Shown piece by piece: positions 1 through 11,500 of a stretch of DNA of 64,000 nt. How positions within the stretch are numbered: the stretch's first letter is position 1; each line of letters starts with the position of its first letter. The translations under genes and the position numbers were made by a program. Source of the DNA: Quillaja saponaria (taxonomy: Eukaryota; Streptophyta; Magnoliopsida; Fabales; Quillajaceae); NCBI GenBank assembly GCA_029379385.1, contig CM055608.1, positions 17,854,350 through 17,918,349 of the forward strand, given 5' to 3'. The notes under the pieces are model-generated. The model was not told the origin of the DNA and did not search any database. It saw only the letters and a list, made by a program, of their open reading frames with translations.

Positions 1-690
1 ACACACAAGAGAAGTAAGATTGACAACTTGTTGTTCAAGGTTAGAGATATTTACTTCATTTACTTTTTTGGAGAGTGCATCCATGCGAGTTCCAAATTGT
101 TGCGAATTGGCAACCATGTTGGATATTAATTGCTTTGCAGCCTCAGGGGGTTTTCTCAACTAATGCCCCTGCACTTGCGGCATCAATTATGTTCCTTTAT
201 TGTGCCATCAAACCCTCGTAGAAGTATTGGATGAGGAGTTGATCAGAGATTTGGTGATGGGGGCAACTAGCACACAACTTCTTAAATCTTTCCTAATACT
301 CATATAAGGTTTCACCATTGTATTGCCTTATTCCACATATTTCCTTTCTTATATTTGCAGCACGTGATGCAGGAAAATATTTCTCCAAGGAAACCAACTT
401 CATCTCATTCCACATAGTGATCGAGCCAAAGGGAATGTAATATAGCCACTCCTTAGCTGCATCACCCAAGGAGAATGGGAATGCTCGAAGTTTGAATTGT
501 TCCTCGGTTACACCATTAGGTTTTGTGCTTGAGCACACTAAATAGAATTCCTTGAAATGTTTATGTGGATCTTCACCTAAAAGGCCATGAAAAGTAGGAA
601 TTAAGTGAATAAGACCAGATTTAAGCTCAAAAAGGACATCAATATTAGGAAAACCTATTAGAAAAGAATTACCAAGCTCCTTGGAATCTT
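1..690 (-). pseudogene. Athila-type Ty3/gypsy gag fragment
   Basis: Minus-strand remains of the gag capsid region of an Athila-like retrotransposon. The best open piece (293-538) carries the Retrotrans_gag signature, with the strings LRAFPFSLGDAAKEWLYYIP and FPASRAANIRKEICGIRQYN. The frame continues toward position 1 after a frameshift and a stop, with the downstream gag string IDAASAGALVEKTP near 130-190. Upstream (540-670) the linker matching ELKSGLIHLIPTFHGLLGEDPH is readable. It is cut by the window edge at its 3' side and abuts a different gypsy family near 690 at its 5' side. Non-functional. Confidence 0.8.
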
Positions 691-1190
691 TTCATTTAGG
701 CTTCAAGGGAGCTAAAATGATTCAAAAATCATCCTTGACAAATAAGGAGTATTTTTAAACCCATCATATGACACCTTTTGATCATATTGCCAAGGTCTTC
801 CGAGCTGCAGACGGCGTGCATCCATTGGTACAACATCAGACCAAACTTTATCTTTGTAGTTCTTACCAAGGGAGAAAGAAACCAAACATTTCTTTGTGAC
901 TGTCAAACCATTGCCCTTCTGGAACCATTGAATTTTGTAAGCTTGAAGGAGAGGCTTGGTTTTCAAGTTTAACTTACTTACCATTTCTTCAGCCACACAT
1001 TTGTACAACTTCCACCATCTATGATCACATTACAAACTTTTCCATGGCTAGTGCACCTTGTTTGAAAAATGTTGTCTCTTAGCCAAGACTCATCATTCTC
1101 TTGATTCATATTGAGGCTTCCCTGAATCATCAAAGTTTCTCGATCAACAAATTTGGTGACTTCTTCAATCTCCCTTTCTTCATGGCTCAT
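691..1190 (-). pseudogene. Ty3/gypsy retropepsin-like protease fragment
   Basis: Two overlapping minus-strand frames (978-1190 and 712-1008) make up the aspartic protease of a plant Ty3/gypsy element. The first has the active-site neighbourhood VCNVIIDGGSCTNVW, where D-G-G-S replaces the usual D-S/T-G. The second has the conserved protease tail with DVVPMDARRLQLGRPWQYDQ and YDGFKNT. A frameshift separates them around 1,000. The frame decays past the YDGFKNT motif into the IILAPLKPK linker near 690-715, where it meets the Athila gag fragment. No RT, RNase H or integrase of this family follows, so the element is truncated. Confidence 0.8.
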
Positions 1191-2300
1191 TTCTTCCTCA
1201 TCTCCTCAATTACATCTTCAATAATGGTTACTACTTTTCGATTTGGACAATCAGCAGCAATGTGACCAAACCCTTGGCACTTAAAACATAGGAAGGGAAG
1301 CATTGGAATTACTTGAAGATCTTTGACCCATTCCCCTATCGCCTTTTCTTCATTCTTGCTAGAATTTTGATCCTTTGACAAAAGGCTTGTTAGGTTTAAA
1401 GGAGTTACTCCCCTGGTTAGAAAAACTTGTTATAGTGACTGTTCTTGAAGAGTACTTCATCCATTGCTGCTCAATGGTGATAGCAAGTTTTTTAACATCA
1501 TTAAAAGTCCAAAATGGTTGTAGTTTGATTGCATCTACAAGCTCCCTTTCCAATCCTCCCAAGAACCATGCAATGGTTTGTTCCTCAGGTTCACTAATGT
1601 CACACCGAAGCATTAAGTACTCAAATTCCCCTATCTACTCTTCCACATGCCAATTGTATTGCTTAAAATTATAGAACTTTGTGAAATTTTCTTGTCTATA
1701 ATTCTCAGAAAGAAATATCCTTTTCAATTCTCGTTTCATCTTCTCCTAAGTTCAAATAGGCATCTTCCCTTCTCTATTCCGTTCCCTCTTCAAATTTTCC
1801 CACCAAATTGAAGCAAACCCTTCAATTTGATAGCCAATAATTCTCAAAAAGAAATCTCCTTTTCAATTCTCGTTTCATCTTCTCCCAAGTTCGAATAGGC
1901 CTCTTCCCTTCTCTATTTATTTCCCTCTTCAAATTTTCCCACCAAAGTGACCCTTCAATTTGATAGCCACCAATTTCACCTTTCGTTCCTCCAAATACTC
2001 CTTAAAATAAAATATTCTTTCCACATTATATAACCAATCTAAGAAAACATCACCTTGCATTTTGCCATCAAATTCTGGAACTTCAATCCTTGTATCCCCT
2101 TCACGTGCTCTTGGCTGCCTTCTTTGCCTTTTGCATATTGTGAACTTCATCACTTGAATCATCATTATTGCCTAAAGGATTTTGACCTTCCACCTCCACA
2201 AGTACTTCATGTTGGTTTCTTCCATCTTTGGGGTTAATTTGTTGCTTTTCTAGTTGTCTTTGTAAAATCTCCACCGTCCTTAGTTCTGCAATCTCCATGT
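1187..2300 (-). pseudogene. Ty3/gypsy gag with CCHC zinc knuckle, broken
   Basis: Minus-strand gag of the same element as the protease next to it. Pieces in order: N-terminal charged segment (2101-2298), capsid-like segment with RIEVPEFDGKMQGDVFLDWL (1929-2165), C-terminal capsid with ISEPEEQTIAWFLGGLEREL (1359-1613), and a nucleocapsid zinc knuckle CFKCQGFGHIAADCP (about 1,240-1,290). The frame is broken between 1,700 and 1,970 by an internal tandem duplication. The order gag then protease reading leftward agrees with the LTR at 2,429-2,992 being its 5' LTR. Probably the chromovirus side of Ty3/gypsy, but without RT or integrase I cannot fix the lineage. Confidence 0.8.
1701..1969 (-). repeat. 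139-bp tandem duplication inside gag
   Basis: The stretch starting attctcagaaagaaat at 1,701 recurs starting attctcaaaaagaaat at 1,840, a spacing of 139 bp. The two copies stay alignable through the shared string cccaccaaa near their ends. Because 139 is not a multiple of three, the duplication shifts the gag frame. Confidence 0.8.
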
Positions 2301-2413
2301 CACGTTCATAGTTATTAATGCCTTGAAAATCTAGAGTAATAGGAGTGCCTCACTTTGCCATAATAATTTAAGTGCTAAAATATTTTTGTAATACCCTGCT
2401 TTCTTTGTTTCTA

Positions 2414-2428
2414 TGTTATGATATCAAA
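2414..2428 (-). other. Probable degenerate primer-binding site (tRNA-iMet type)
   Basis: Directly inside the 5' LTR, the minus strand reads tttgatatcataaca, which resembles the TTGGTATCAGAGCC site complementary to plant initiator methionine tRNA, with several mismatches. Its position (adjacent to the LTR end) is the main support. Confidence 0.4.
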
Positions 2429-2992
2429 TGATACCGTTTCACAAAGTAAAACAGTAAGTTAACAAGCTCGCCACTTTAAGGATAAAAAAATGTCCACCTT
2501 AAAGATAAGAACTTTAGTTCGCCACTCAAAGGAATCCACCTTAGAGATAAGAACTTTGATAAGGAATTCAACCACACAAGTTTTTTTTTTTTTTTTAATT
2601 TATTATTATTTTTTTGTAACTCTCAATTACCTTTCATTAATCTGAAAATGTGAATATATAGCTCAGAACAATCCTCCAAGTAAGGGAAAGGCTAAACACA
2701 AAACAACTTTCAAAACACATTGGAAATGACTAACAAGACTAACTCATTCCAACTTCCAAAACACATAGGAAATTACTAACATGACTAACTCATTACAACT
2801 CCAAAGAAATTAATAACAGATAATGACCAGATTTATTATGCTTGACTAATTAATTGGTTGGATGAAAATTAAACCAAATTGTAGCCTTGTCAAAAAAAAA
2901 AAAAAGATCTTTTGGGTTTTAGCTACTTCTTGGACCATTAACCCAAATTGGCTTGACTCTTTCACATTGAGATTATTTGCATCATTATCACA
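2429..2992 (-). mobile_element. 5' LTR of truncated Ty3/gypsy element (family A)
   Basis: About 564 bp. On the minus strand it begins tgtgataatgatgc and ends gtatca. The borders are set by homology to the solo LTR at 61,616-62,137, which has a target-site duplication. Relative to that copy this LTR has an extra T-rich block of about 40 bp (2,581-2,620). It sits upstream of the minus-strand gag described at 1,187-2,300. The matching 3' LTR is not in the window. Confidence 0.8.
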
Positions 2993-5200
2993 GTGTATTC
3001 AAATAAAGAAAACATAAAATTAACACAAGACAACTAAAAGAGTAGAATGATAGAAAATTGATAGGTTGTCAGACTTCAATCTTCAACCATCAAAGATCCT
3101 GATTGCCACTTAATCTCCAAAACTTCTTAGCGTGTTGAATCCCCAAGCTAACCCTCTTTAAATAGGCTTTAAAGCCCTCAATTGAGTTCAATTTGGACTA
3201 GGAATCGATCTAGAGCTAAAACCATGTTTTTCTGGCATCGTGGCACTAAAATTCGGACAAGGACTTCATGGTGGGCACCATGGCGCCAACTATTCTCTGG
3301 CCTAGTGCCAAGGCACCAACTGCCTCTGCCTGGGTTCCTTTTCATGCAACTTTGGGAGCTGCGGCGCCATTTTTTGATGGCTGTGGTTATGGAGTCCGCA
3401 CGTAGGAAATCCTTATTCCCGTCCAATTTAACATCAAAAGAGTCTGCTTTAAAGCATTAAACCTTCTAAACACACAAACTAAATTAAGAATGAATTGAAC
3501 ACTTAATTATAGGCTAAATCCTAAGCATACTCAATTAGGATTCACAATCTAATATGAAAAGAACTCAACCTAAGCAAAATTTAATTAAAACTCAAGAACA
3601 TAGCCATAATATCAATCAAAAGGACACGCCATAAATCTATTTGAAAGACTTATCAAAATGATAGATAAAGAATTTATCATACACAGTAAAGATGAAGAAT
3701 ATCTGATGGGCTCTTAAGACAAGTATGTCTTGTTCCAAAAATATTTGCAAAGCGAAAGAGATTAAGAAAAGTGTTTCACTGAATCTTTTTGAGGACAAAA
3801 ATGTAGACTTTGTTCAAGTACTAATGGATTTAGACAAACTTAAGGTTGACACTAAAATCCATGCCCTATGCCAAACTCGAGATATGGTTGATGAAAGGAT
3901 TGAATTATGGTAACCAAGTACTAAGATTTGATCAATGATCTTAACTTCGTGATGATCATTATATATTGATAGAGTCAATCTTGATCTATAAATGTAATAA
4001 GTTGGTTGGTTTGACAAAACCAAAATAAAAAGAGTTTTTATTTAACTATACTTCTTAGAAAGTATCCAATTATATTTATTGCCAACATACGAGAGAAATC
4101 TAATGAATTACGCACTTTAATTGACTAATGTTAAGAACCTAGAAGAATTAATCAATATTTCAAATTAATAGTTAAGTTTCAAGTACATAAAGGTAAAAAG
4201 ATAATTATTACACATAGATATGGCAAGACTTGTTTTCTTGAAAGTCAAGAAAATGGCATAGTGAGAATCCTAATTAAATTTGGGCCTCTTAAAATATAAA
4301 AGGCCCATTGGTAATCCTAAAAGGAGTTTTGGATTTGAGCTTTAGGACTAAGGCTTAATTGGAATTCAACATATTGGATCAATTAAATCCTATCCCTAGC
4401 GCCCCCTTATTTATGTATAACGCTTAGGAGAATCCAAGAACAAGAAGTTCTTGTCAAAATACTCCTGGTTGTGTGCCCCAACTTGAAGTTAAAGATTTAT
4501 TATTTAATTTATATATTTATAATATTATTATTTTATTAATATTTAACTTTTTATTTAATTATTTATTTTATGTAGTATAATATTTTTTTGTTATTTAACT
4601 AAACTAAATCGATTCCATGAAAATAGGAATGAACAATCTTACCCCTTAGGTGGGTTTGAAGATTCTTACTTTTATGGAATGGAAAAAATTGAATAAGTAT
4701 TTTGAAACTACAAACATACCAAACGAAAAAATATATATTCCATGAAATCATGCATGAAATTGAATGATTATTCTTGTCTACCAAACTACCCCAAGAGTGA
4801 ATTGAATCTTCAATCATTTTGAAAATGTAATCTTTTCTTAAAATATTTTGAACCGGTCAATTGTGTAAACTATGTTTGATTGGGAGTATCATTTTTGATG
4901 ATTCGTAAAAAAACTCCAACATTCCTACTAAACAATCAAACCGCGTCATGAAAGTTTCAATAAAGTAGTTTTAATTTTTAGTTTTTGTTTCATATAATGT
5001 GTGCTTAGAATGAAGGACCCTTAATTCCCAACAGAATACATAACTCCAAAAAAAAAAAATACTATTGATTCTTCCTCAAAAAGAGAATGGTTACTTGTCC
5101 TTGATTATGCTTCCAATGCCAATGATGATATGCAATTTCATACCCAATATATCAGATCTCATTAAAAATTGAAATTAGATGTTTTCTTCCATGACCAGAG
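2993..5200. other. AT-rich non-coding stretch with LTR-like patches
   Basis: No gene found. At 3,100-3,460 there is a TATA-like tatttaaa on the minus strand followed by GC-rich words such as gctgcggcgcc (3,358-3,368), resembling the U3 of the Athila LTR at 44.6 kb, so this may be the LTR of the Athila gag at 1-690. The 62-codon frame at 3,725-3,913 matches nothing I recognise. 4,600-5,050 is AT-rich with MITE-like sequence but no clear ends. Confidence 0.4.
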
Positions 5201-5483
5201 AGGGAAAAAAAAAAATACAGGATAATATTCAAGGATAGTTTATAACAAATATAGAATTGTTCATTCTCGTTTCTTACATTTTCTTTTCAAAGTACAATAT
5301 CTATTACAACTTAATGAACAAACAACGAATGAATATGAGCTTCTAGGTTTAATCTAAATCAAAATTACAGGAAGGAACTACCTATGCAGCTCCCTAACGA
5401 TTACATAAAGATCTACCGGAGGTGTTTATCGAGGACTCCTACACAATTCTCTTTACTCTTTATCCTATACTTGAACGCCATTA

Positions 5484-5558
5484 TTATCTTGTTGCTTGCT
5501 GGGTCTCTCCATTGGTGGATTTGCCATCAGATGGCTCTTCCCCAGTAGTGGGTTTCCC
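5484..5558 (-). CDS. TBC gene exon 18 (stop codon)
   Basis: 75 bases, [20 protein letters not shown] then QATR and two consecutive TAA stops. The family tail after RNKGKP is variable, so length cannot be judged. Confidence 0.85.
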   Translation of the reverse strand, partial: GKPTTGEEPSDGKSTNGETQQATR

Positions 5559-8500
5559 CTGTTGCAATCACCAATTTCTGGTTACTGATCAAAGTATATT
5601 GAAACATACCATATTAGCTGACTCTGTAAAAAACTCCAATATGTATTGAAATGAAATGACGGATACTCCGAATTTCGGAATACATGCTCCTTTTGTATCA
5701 AAATAGTGTTGAAATCAGAAAGAGTATGAAACTAACCTTGTTACGGTCACGCCAGCCTAGTCCAAATGGACGAGATAGCAAACCAATCCTTCTAGTAGGT
5801 ATATCTTGTATGGGGTCTTGATTGATTTGTATTATTGAAGAATCTGGATGTGGAGATCTACAAAAGGAACTAATATACATTTAAGACCTATGGAGTCCAT
5901 GCAGGGAAATTGCATGCAAGACATAGTGCAGAAATAGTCATATCATATTTGATAACAATTGCCGTACACATTACTTTTCTTAACTAATAGGGAGACGTTT
6001 AAAGTAAATCCAATATATGGAGAAAAAATGATGGATTTGATCTTTCTAAAAACTAAAATAAGAAAGCACAGGGAATAAGAGAAGCGAATTTTATAAAACT
6101 GATACGCACCGTGGAGAAGGTTGTGCTTTAACTTGACCAGATTGATACTGTAAGGTTGCCTCCAGCATAGATTCTGCCATAATCACTTTCTTCTCCATTT
6201 CAGCAAGTGAAGCAGTGGCCTCTTCATACTTCTCCTGTTAAAGCAGGTGCATGTTGGAAAAGGCCTTAATTACATAATAACTTATTAATAAAACTATGCT
6301 GACAGATAAAATTCAATATTTGTATAATTAGAAAAATAAACCTGGTCAATTTTGATGAATGTAAATGAACATGGAATCAGAGACACAATGGACATAGCAT
6401 GAATTTCTCTATCTGTGTAAATAGCAAAATTATAATAATGAAATCAATCAACAAACCGATAAGCTCTATTACTACTTAAGAGAATGCAATGACAATTTTC
6501 AATTTGCCTTTTTTTTTTTCCCCCTAAATGTACCAATTTTCCAATAAAATTGTTTTGCTATTGGCTATCAGTTTTTCTCCCACATACAACTTAAGAGTAA
6601 ATTTTTAATTATAAAACAAATTATTTTTAATAAAATAACTTAGCCAGGCGACTCTCCCACGTTTCTCTCTCTTCTATTATATCTTTATTCTTTTTCCCAC
6701 ACACGTATTTGTGTAATGGTCAAGTCATTCAAGAACAACAAATGAAATTTAATGGTAATGGGATGTGTCAGAAACAGCCTAGGTTGATACATTTAATTCC
6801 GTGTGAGGGCCTATTAGTTCAATGTTGTGGACTCAATCAATTTTCTACTAAATCATTTTGAGATCTGTTCAAGCTAAACATATAAGTCCTATGGAGTTTC
6901 GAATGATACAAGATATGTGCGGAAATAGAACAATTATCAAAACATTAAACCAAAATAATTCCCTTAACTTTAGGTTGGCAATTTCATAAGTCATGAGCTA
7001 AAGTTGTCCATTTACTTTCCAATTATGTACTGACTTACTAGTTTCTTTTAGAATTTAAAATGATAGGTGCCAAGGGAAAAATGATAGGTTATAATCTTTA
7101 CATGCTCCATAAAACCATCTTAAATTAAAATATTAAAGTATTACCAGAATATATACAATGTTAATGATATCAATGCTCTCAAGCATATCATTCCATGGAT
7201 CTTACCAGTTACCATAGATGAGACACTTGAAACAATATGGAGAACAATTCTAGGTTTCATAAGTAATATGAGTAAAGCCCTTAATATATCCTTCAAGGTT
7301 TTTCAGGATGTGCCAACATAGTATAATATACTCATCTGCAGTTTTCAATATTTTCCTCACTTTATGAGGATTTTTAAACTATATAGAGAATCTAACACTA
7401 CAGTGGGTTGCTGTAAAAACTTCCAGCCCCACTAACAATGTGATGCTGGTATTTTAAACAAAAGAGACAAATCAAAAAGACAATCGAAATACAACAATGT
7501 TATTTCATCAAAAGCTAAAAAACAATGTAACACTAGGGATCATTATATAGGCTCTATCCCCTAACAAAACATATCAGGAAGTGTGTATCGGGCCTGACTG
7601 GACTAGGTTAAACTGGAAGTGGGTAGCAGATCTGGGCTGTAAATCTAGGCCTAAGAAGATTTCATGGATCAGCAGAAACAGGCTGGGGGTTCGAGTCAAA
7701 AGTAGGTCGCTAGTCGGGTTGAGTCTACTTTGGAAGGGTCGGGTCTTGGAGGGAAGCAGGTTGATTATGTGTTGCAGGTCGGGTTTGGGTCGATTCACGG
7801 GTACGAATTTGGTTGGAGATGCCATTTTGACCAGCCCTCAGAGGCGCATCCAGTGGTCTATGATGGCGAAACTTTAGGAAAGTTGTAGATTTGATGATTT
7901 TGGTTCCTGTCGTGGCTTCCATCAGAAGAAACAGTGATTTCCCCAGCAATGGAGAGGCAGGTTGAGGAGTTTTTCAGCGATTCTGGGTTTTTTTTTGGCT
8001 TCATAACTTTGGGGATAGGTAGATCCAGATATGTCGATCCTTATGGCGGTTTCAAAACAATTTTCTGGCAACCTTGGCGTAGTTGATGACGGCTGATGGC
8101 AATATATGGTGGCAAGTAGAGGCGACCGTGAAAGATTTGTGACCTTTTTATTTTTTTTTAAGTGAATGGTGGAATGATTTATTGATGGAGGTTTCTAGTT
8201 GTGGATGGTAGTACTTAATGGTGGTAATTGATGGAAAATAAGGATAGATATGTGTTTTTGGATGGGACAAGAGACAGGCTCTATACCAATTTATGCAGGA
8301 CCAACTAATATTTTAAACGAAAGCTACAAACCAAAAGGTAAAGATATTATTTCATCAAAAGGTAAAGAACAATGTAACACTAAGGGTTATTATATAAACT
8401 CACTATAAAACCCTTTGGGCATAAAAGATAAATCTAGATTTCTTCTAAAAAGAAATCCTAATAACATAAAGGTAAATTTAAAGTCCTGATAAAAAAAGAA

Positions 8501-11500
8501 ATTAATAACTCCTAATAATACTAAAATACTGCAATTTTATTCCTAATTCTAATATAACATAATTCAAATACCATTATAACATAAATCCTATTATTAGTTC
8601 TCCACCACAAGGTGCCAAAAATTTAACTGTCACTAGGAACAGGAATACTAAACATGTCAGATTTTTTATGTTCAATATGTTCAAGGCTACAGTCTGGAAA
8701 ACAGTTATAGAGTTAAGCACTGTAGATGGTGTAAGAAATGTAAAGGGTGTTATACCATTCTAAAGGAGTTAATTCCTACTTAGTAGAAATTCCTTTTTTT
8801 TTTTTTAATTGAAAAATATGATTTATTAATAGAGAAAAGGCAACAATCTTTTGAAATAAAAAACAGCAAAAAGAAGGAAAAGAATCCCAACAATAAAACA
8901 AAAATATTCCCTAGTTACATTCTAGAAAAAGAAAAAGTGAATCTTCTTAGAGTAGAGGCAATGAATGATCAAATAGGCTCTTGCATAAAATCCTAAACTA
9001 TTCCCTTATCAATTGCCTCCAACCTGAACCTAGCATTATTAAGAAATACTATGTTTCCCTCTTTGCCCTCTACTATCTTCATAAGACTGCAACTTTTAAA
9101 TTTCTATTTCAAACTTTGTCTTATTTCTAATTATAGTATTTGCAGAGTCTGTAATGTTGATTTCTTGACCAGAATGACTCACTAATTTCAAACCCAAAGA
9201 ATCCAATCAAAGTTGAGGATCTTGACTATATGTCTCTCCTCCTAAAGCTTCTAAAGGCATGATTACCATGGCTAGAACAAGGAACATCTAAAGAATGACC
9301 ATTCACGTTTTAGTATCCAATGCTGAATCCATGTTCCCAAAAAAAATAATTAAAAAAAAAAGTCAACTATGGTTACAGTGTCATATTGAATATCATCAAT
9401 CAACAAGTCTGGCCTCTACATAGAAGTTGCTTTCCAATTCTTTACCATCAAATAATAAACCTCCTACTTCCATATCAACAAAAGAACCACCTGAGTTACA
9501 GGAAACTGAAGTAACCTTTACCAAAATCTATATAAATACCCAGAGCACTATGTAATTTGGGAAAAGAACCTTCGGAACTAAAACAACTTTGGAATCATCT
9601 TGCATAGAATCTAAACGATTCCCTAAATTCTCCTGAAGAGGATCTATAAGTAAATTTGGCCATTGTAAAACGTTAACAAATTATGAGTTATGCACTTGTG
9701 ACCAAGGAATGAAAATTCGTGTCGATTCGCTCGAAACGGGCGAATCGATTCAGTTTCCACACGTATGGAAACGAATCACATGTACAGAAACGAACGCATG
9801 TAGTTTCGGTGGAAACAGAGCCGATTCCTACCGTTTCCAGCTGAAACAGATCGACTGGGTATAATTTTTGGTGCAGGTCTGTAAGTATGAAAGGGGAAGA
9901 AAAAGAAAAGCAAAAGAAAAGCAGACAACTTTGAAGAAAAAAAACGCATTAGATAATTGAAGGCAGAGAAAAACTTACCTGGGTTTGAAGAAGAGGATGG
10001 GAGACAGGGAGAGTAGGTCTCTTCACTCTTCAGTTTTGTTGATGATAGCAATCCAATATCTTTCTTTTTTCTATCATGTAAGCTCTATTCTTCTCTCACT
10101 CTTGATTCTCTTGCAATAGAATATGACTTTTGGTGTAGATAGAAGAGTTGCAGACTTGAAGAACGAGAGAGTTGCAGATGGAAACAGTTGCAGAAAGAAG
10201 AGTCCCGCTTGAGTTGGGTTTTTTTTTTTTGTCTCTCTTAGTAATTAGATTATTGGGCTGGGCTATGTATATATATGTTTTAGGCTTTTGTATAATAATT
10301 GTAGTTTAATATAACATGTTAACCCATTTTTTTTACTTTTTTTTTTTCTTCTTCTTGTTTTGATAATAAATTAATTTATACATATCAAAATATTTTTTGA
10401 AATAGAGAAAAAAATTCAACAATTATAAATTATTTATATATATTTACTAACTTATAATATTAGTAAATATGAATAAGTTAGAAAATAATTTTTATATCAT
10501 TAACTTATAACATCAGTAAATATAAATTAATTAGATTTTTTTTTAAATTGTATTTATTATCTGTTTTTTCTATTATTTAATGTATTTAAATTTAAATTAT
10601 TAATATTTATTTATAGATAGCACAAACAATGAGGTTTTTATTTAAAAGTTAGTTTAATTTTTAAAATAGTGAAAAAAAAATAGATATAAATTATTTATAT
10701 TTGTTCATTAACTTATAACATAAGTAAATATGAATAAGTTAGAAAATAAATTATTCATATTAGATACTTATAATTATTATAATATATATTTTATTATAAA
10801 TTTTCATGTGTTTCCAAAAAAATTAGCGTTTCTATGCCGTTTCCATACTGTTTCTTGAAACGTTTCCGTTTCCGGATTTGTCGAAACGGTCCCTCGAAAC
10901 GAAACTTTAATCCTTGCTTGTGACTTTATTAACTATCGAATTGTCATTGCTTAAAGTCACAGGGTTTTTCACCTTTCCATTTTGAAGAAGTCTTACAGTG
11001 CAAATATAGATTTTTAACAATGTCTTTCACACATAAGTCCAAATCAAGTATCAAGAAAACATGTGTATCGGGATTTTCCATGCACAAAAGGCTCAAACTT
11101 TTTGGTTTAGAAACCTCAACCCTTGCAGATTTGTTATCCTTTTAACTGATTAGAGTCTTTTGAAATTCGTTGACGAACATTATAGTTTGAACCTGGATTC
11201 CTAAAAGCCCCTTTAAGATACTCCTTACGGTACAAAATTCGATGATAACTCTTATTATTCAAAGAATTTGAACCCTTATCAAGTTACCGTGTAAGCTCCC
11301 ACAATCCTTGTCATACTATGAAGGAAAGCGGCCTATTCTTGCCCACCATAGATATGCCCCTATCATAGCATTGTTGTTTCCCGTGTTGCACCATATCACT
11401 GTAAGAGATGCATCGTCATCAAAGGAGAATTCTCTCTCACGTCTTCGCTTGGTTGCTGATATTTGAGAGTTTGGCAACCTAGTATTTGACCTCAATACAA

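Noticed and set aside
3178..3460. Overlapping frames on both strands in a GC-rich patch
   Set aside because: The patch looks like LTR U3 with repeated GC words; neither frame shows protein-family features.
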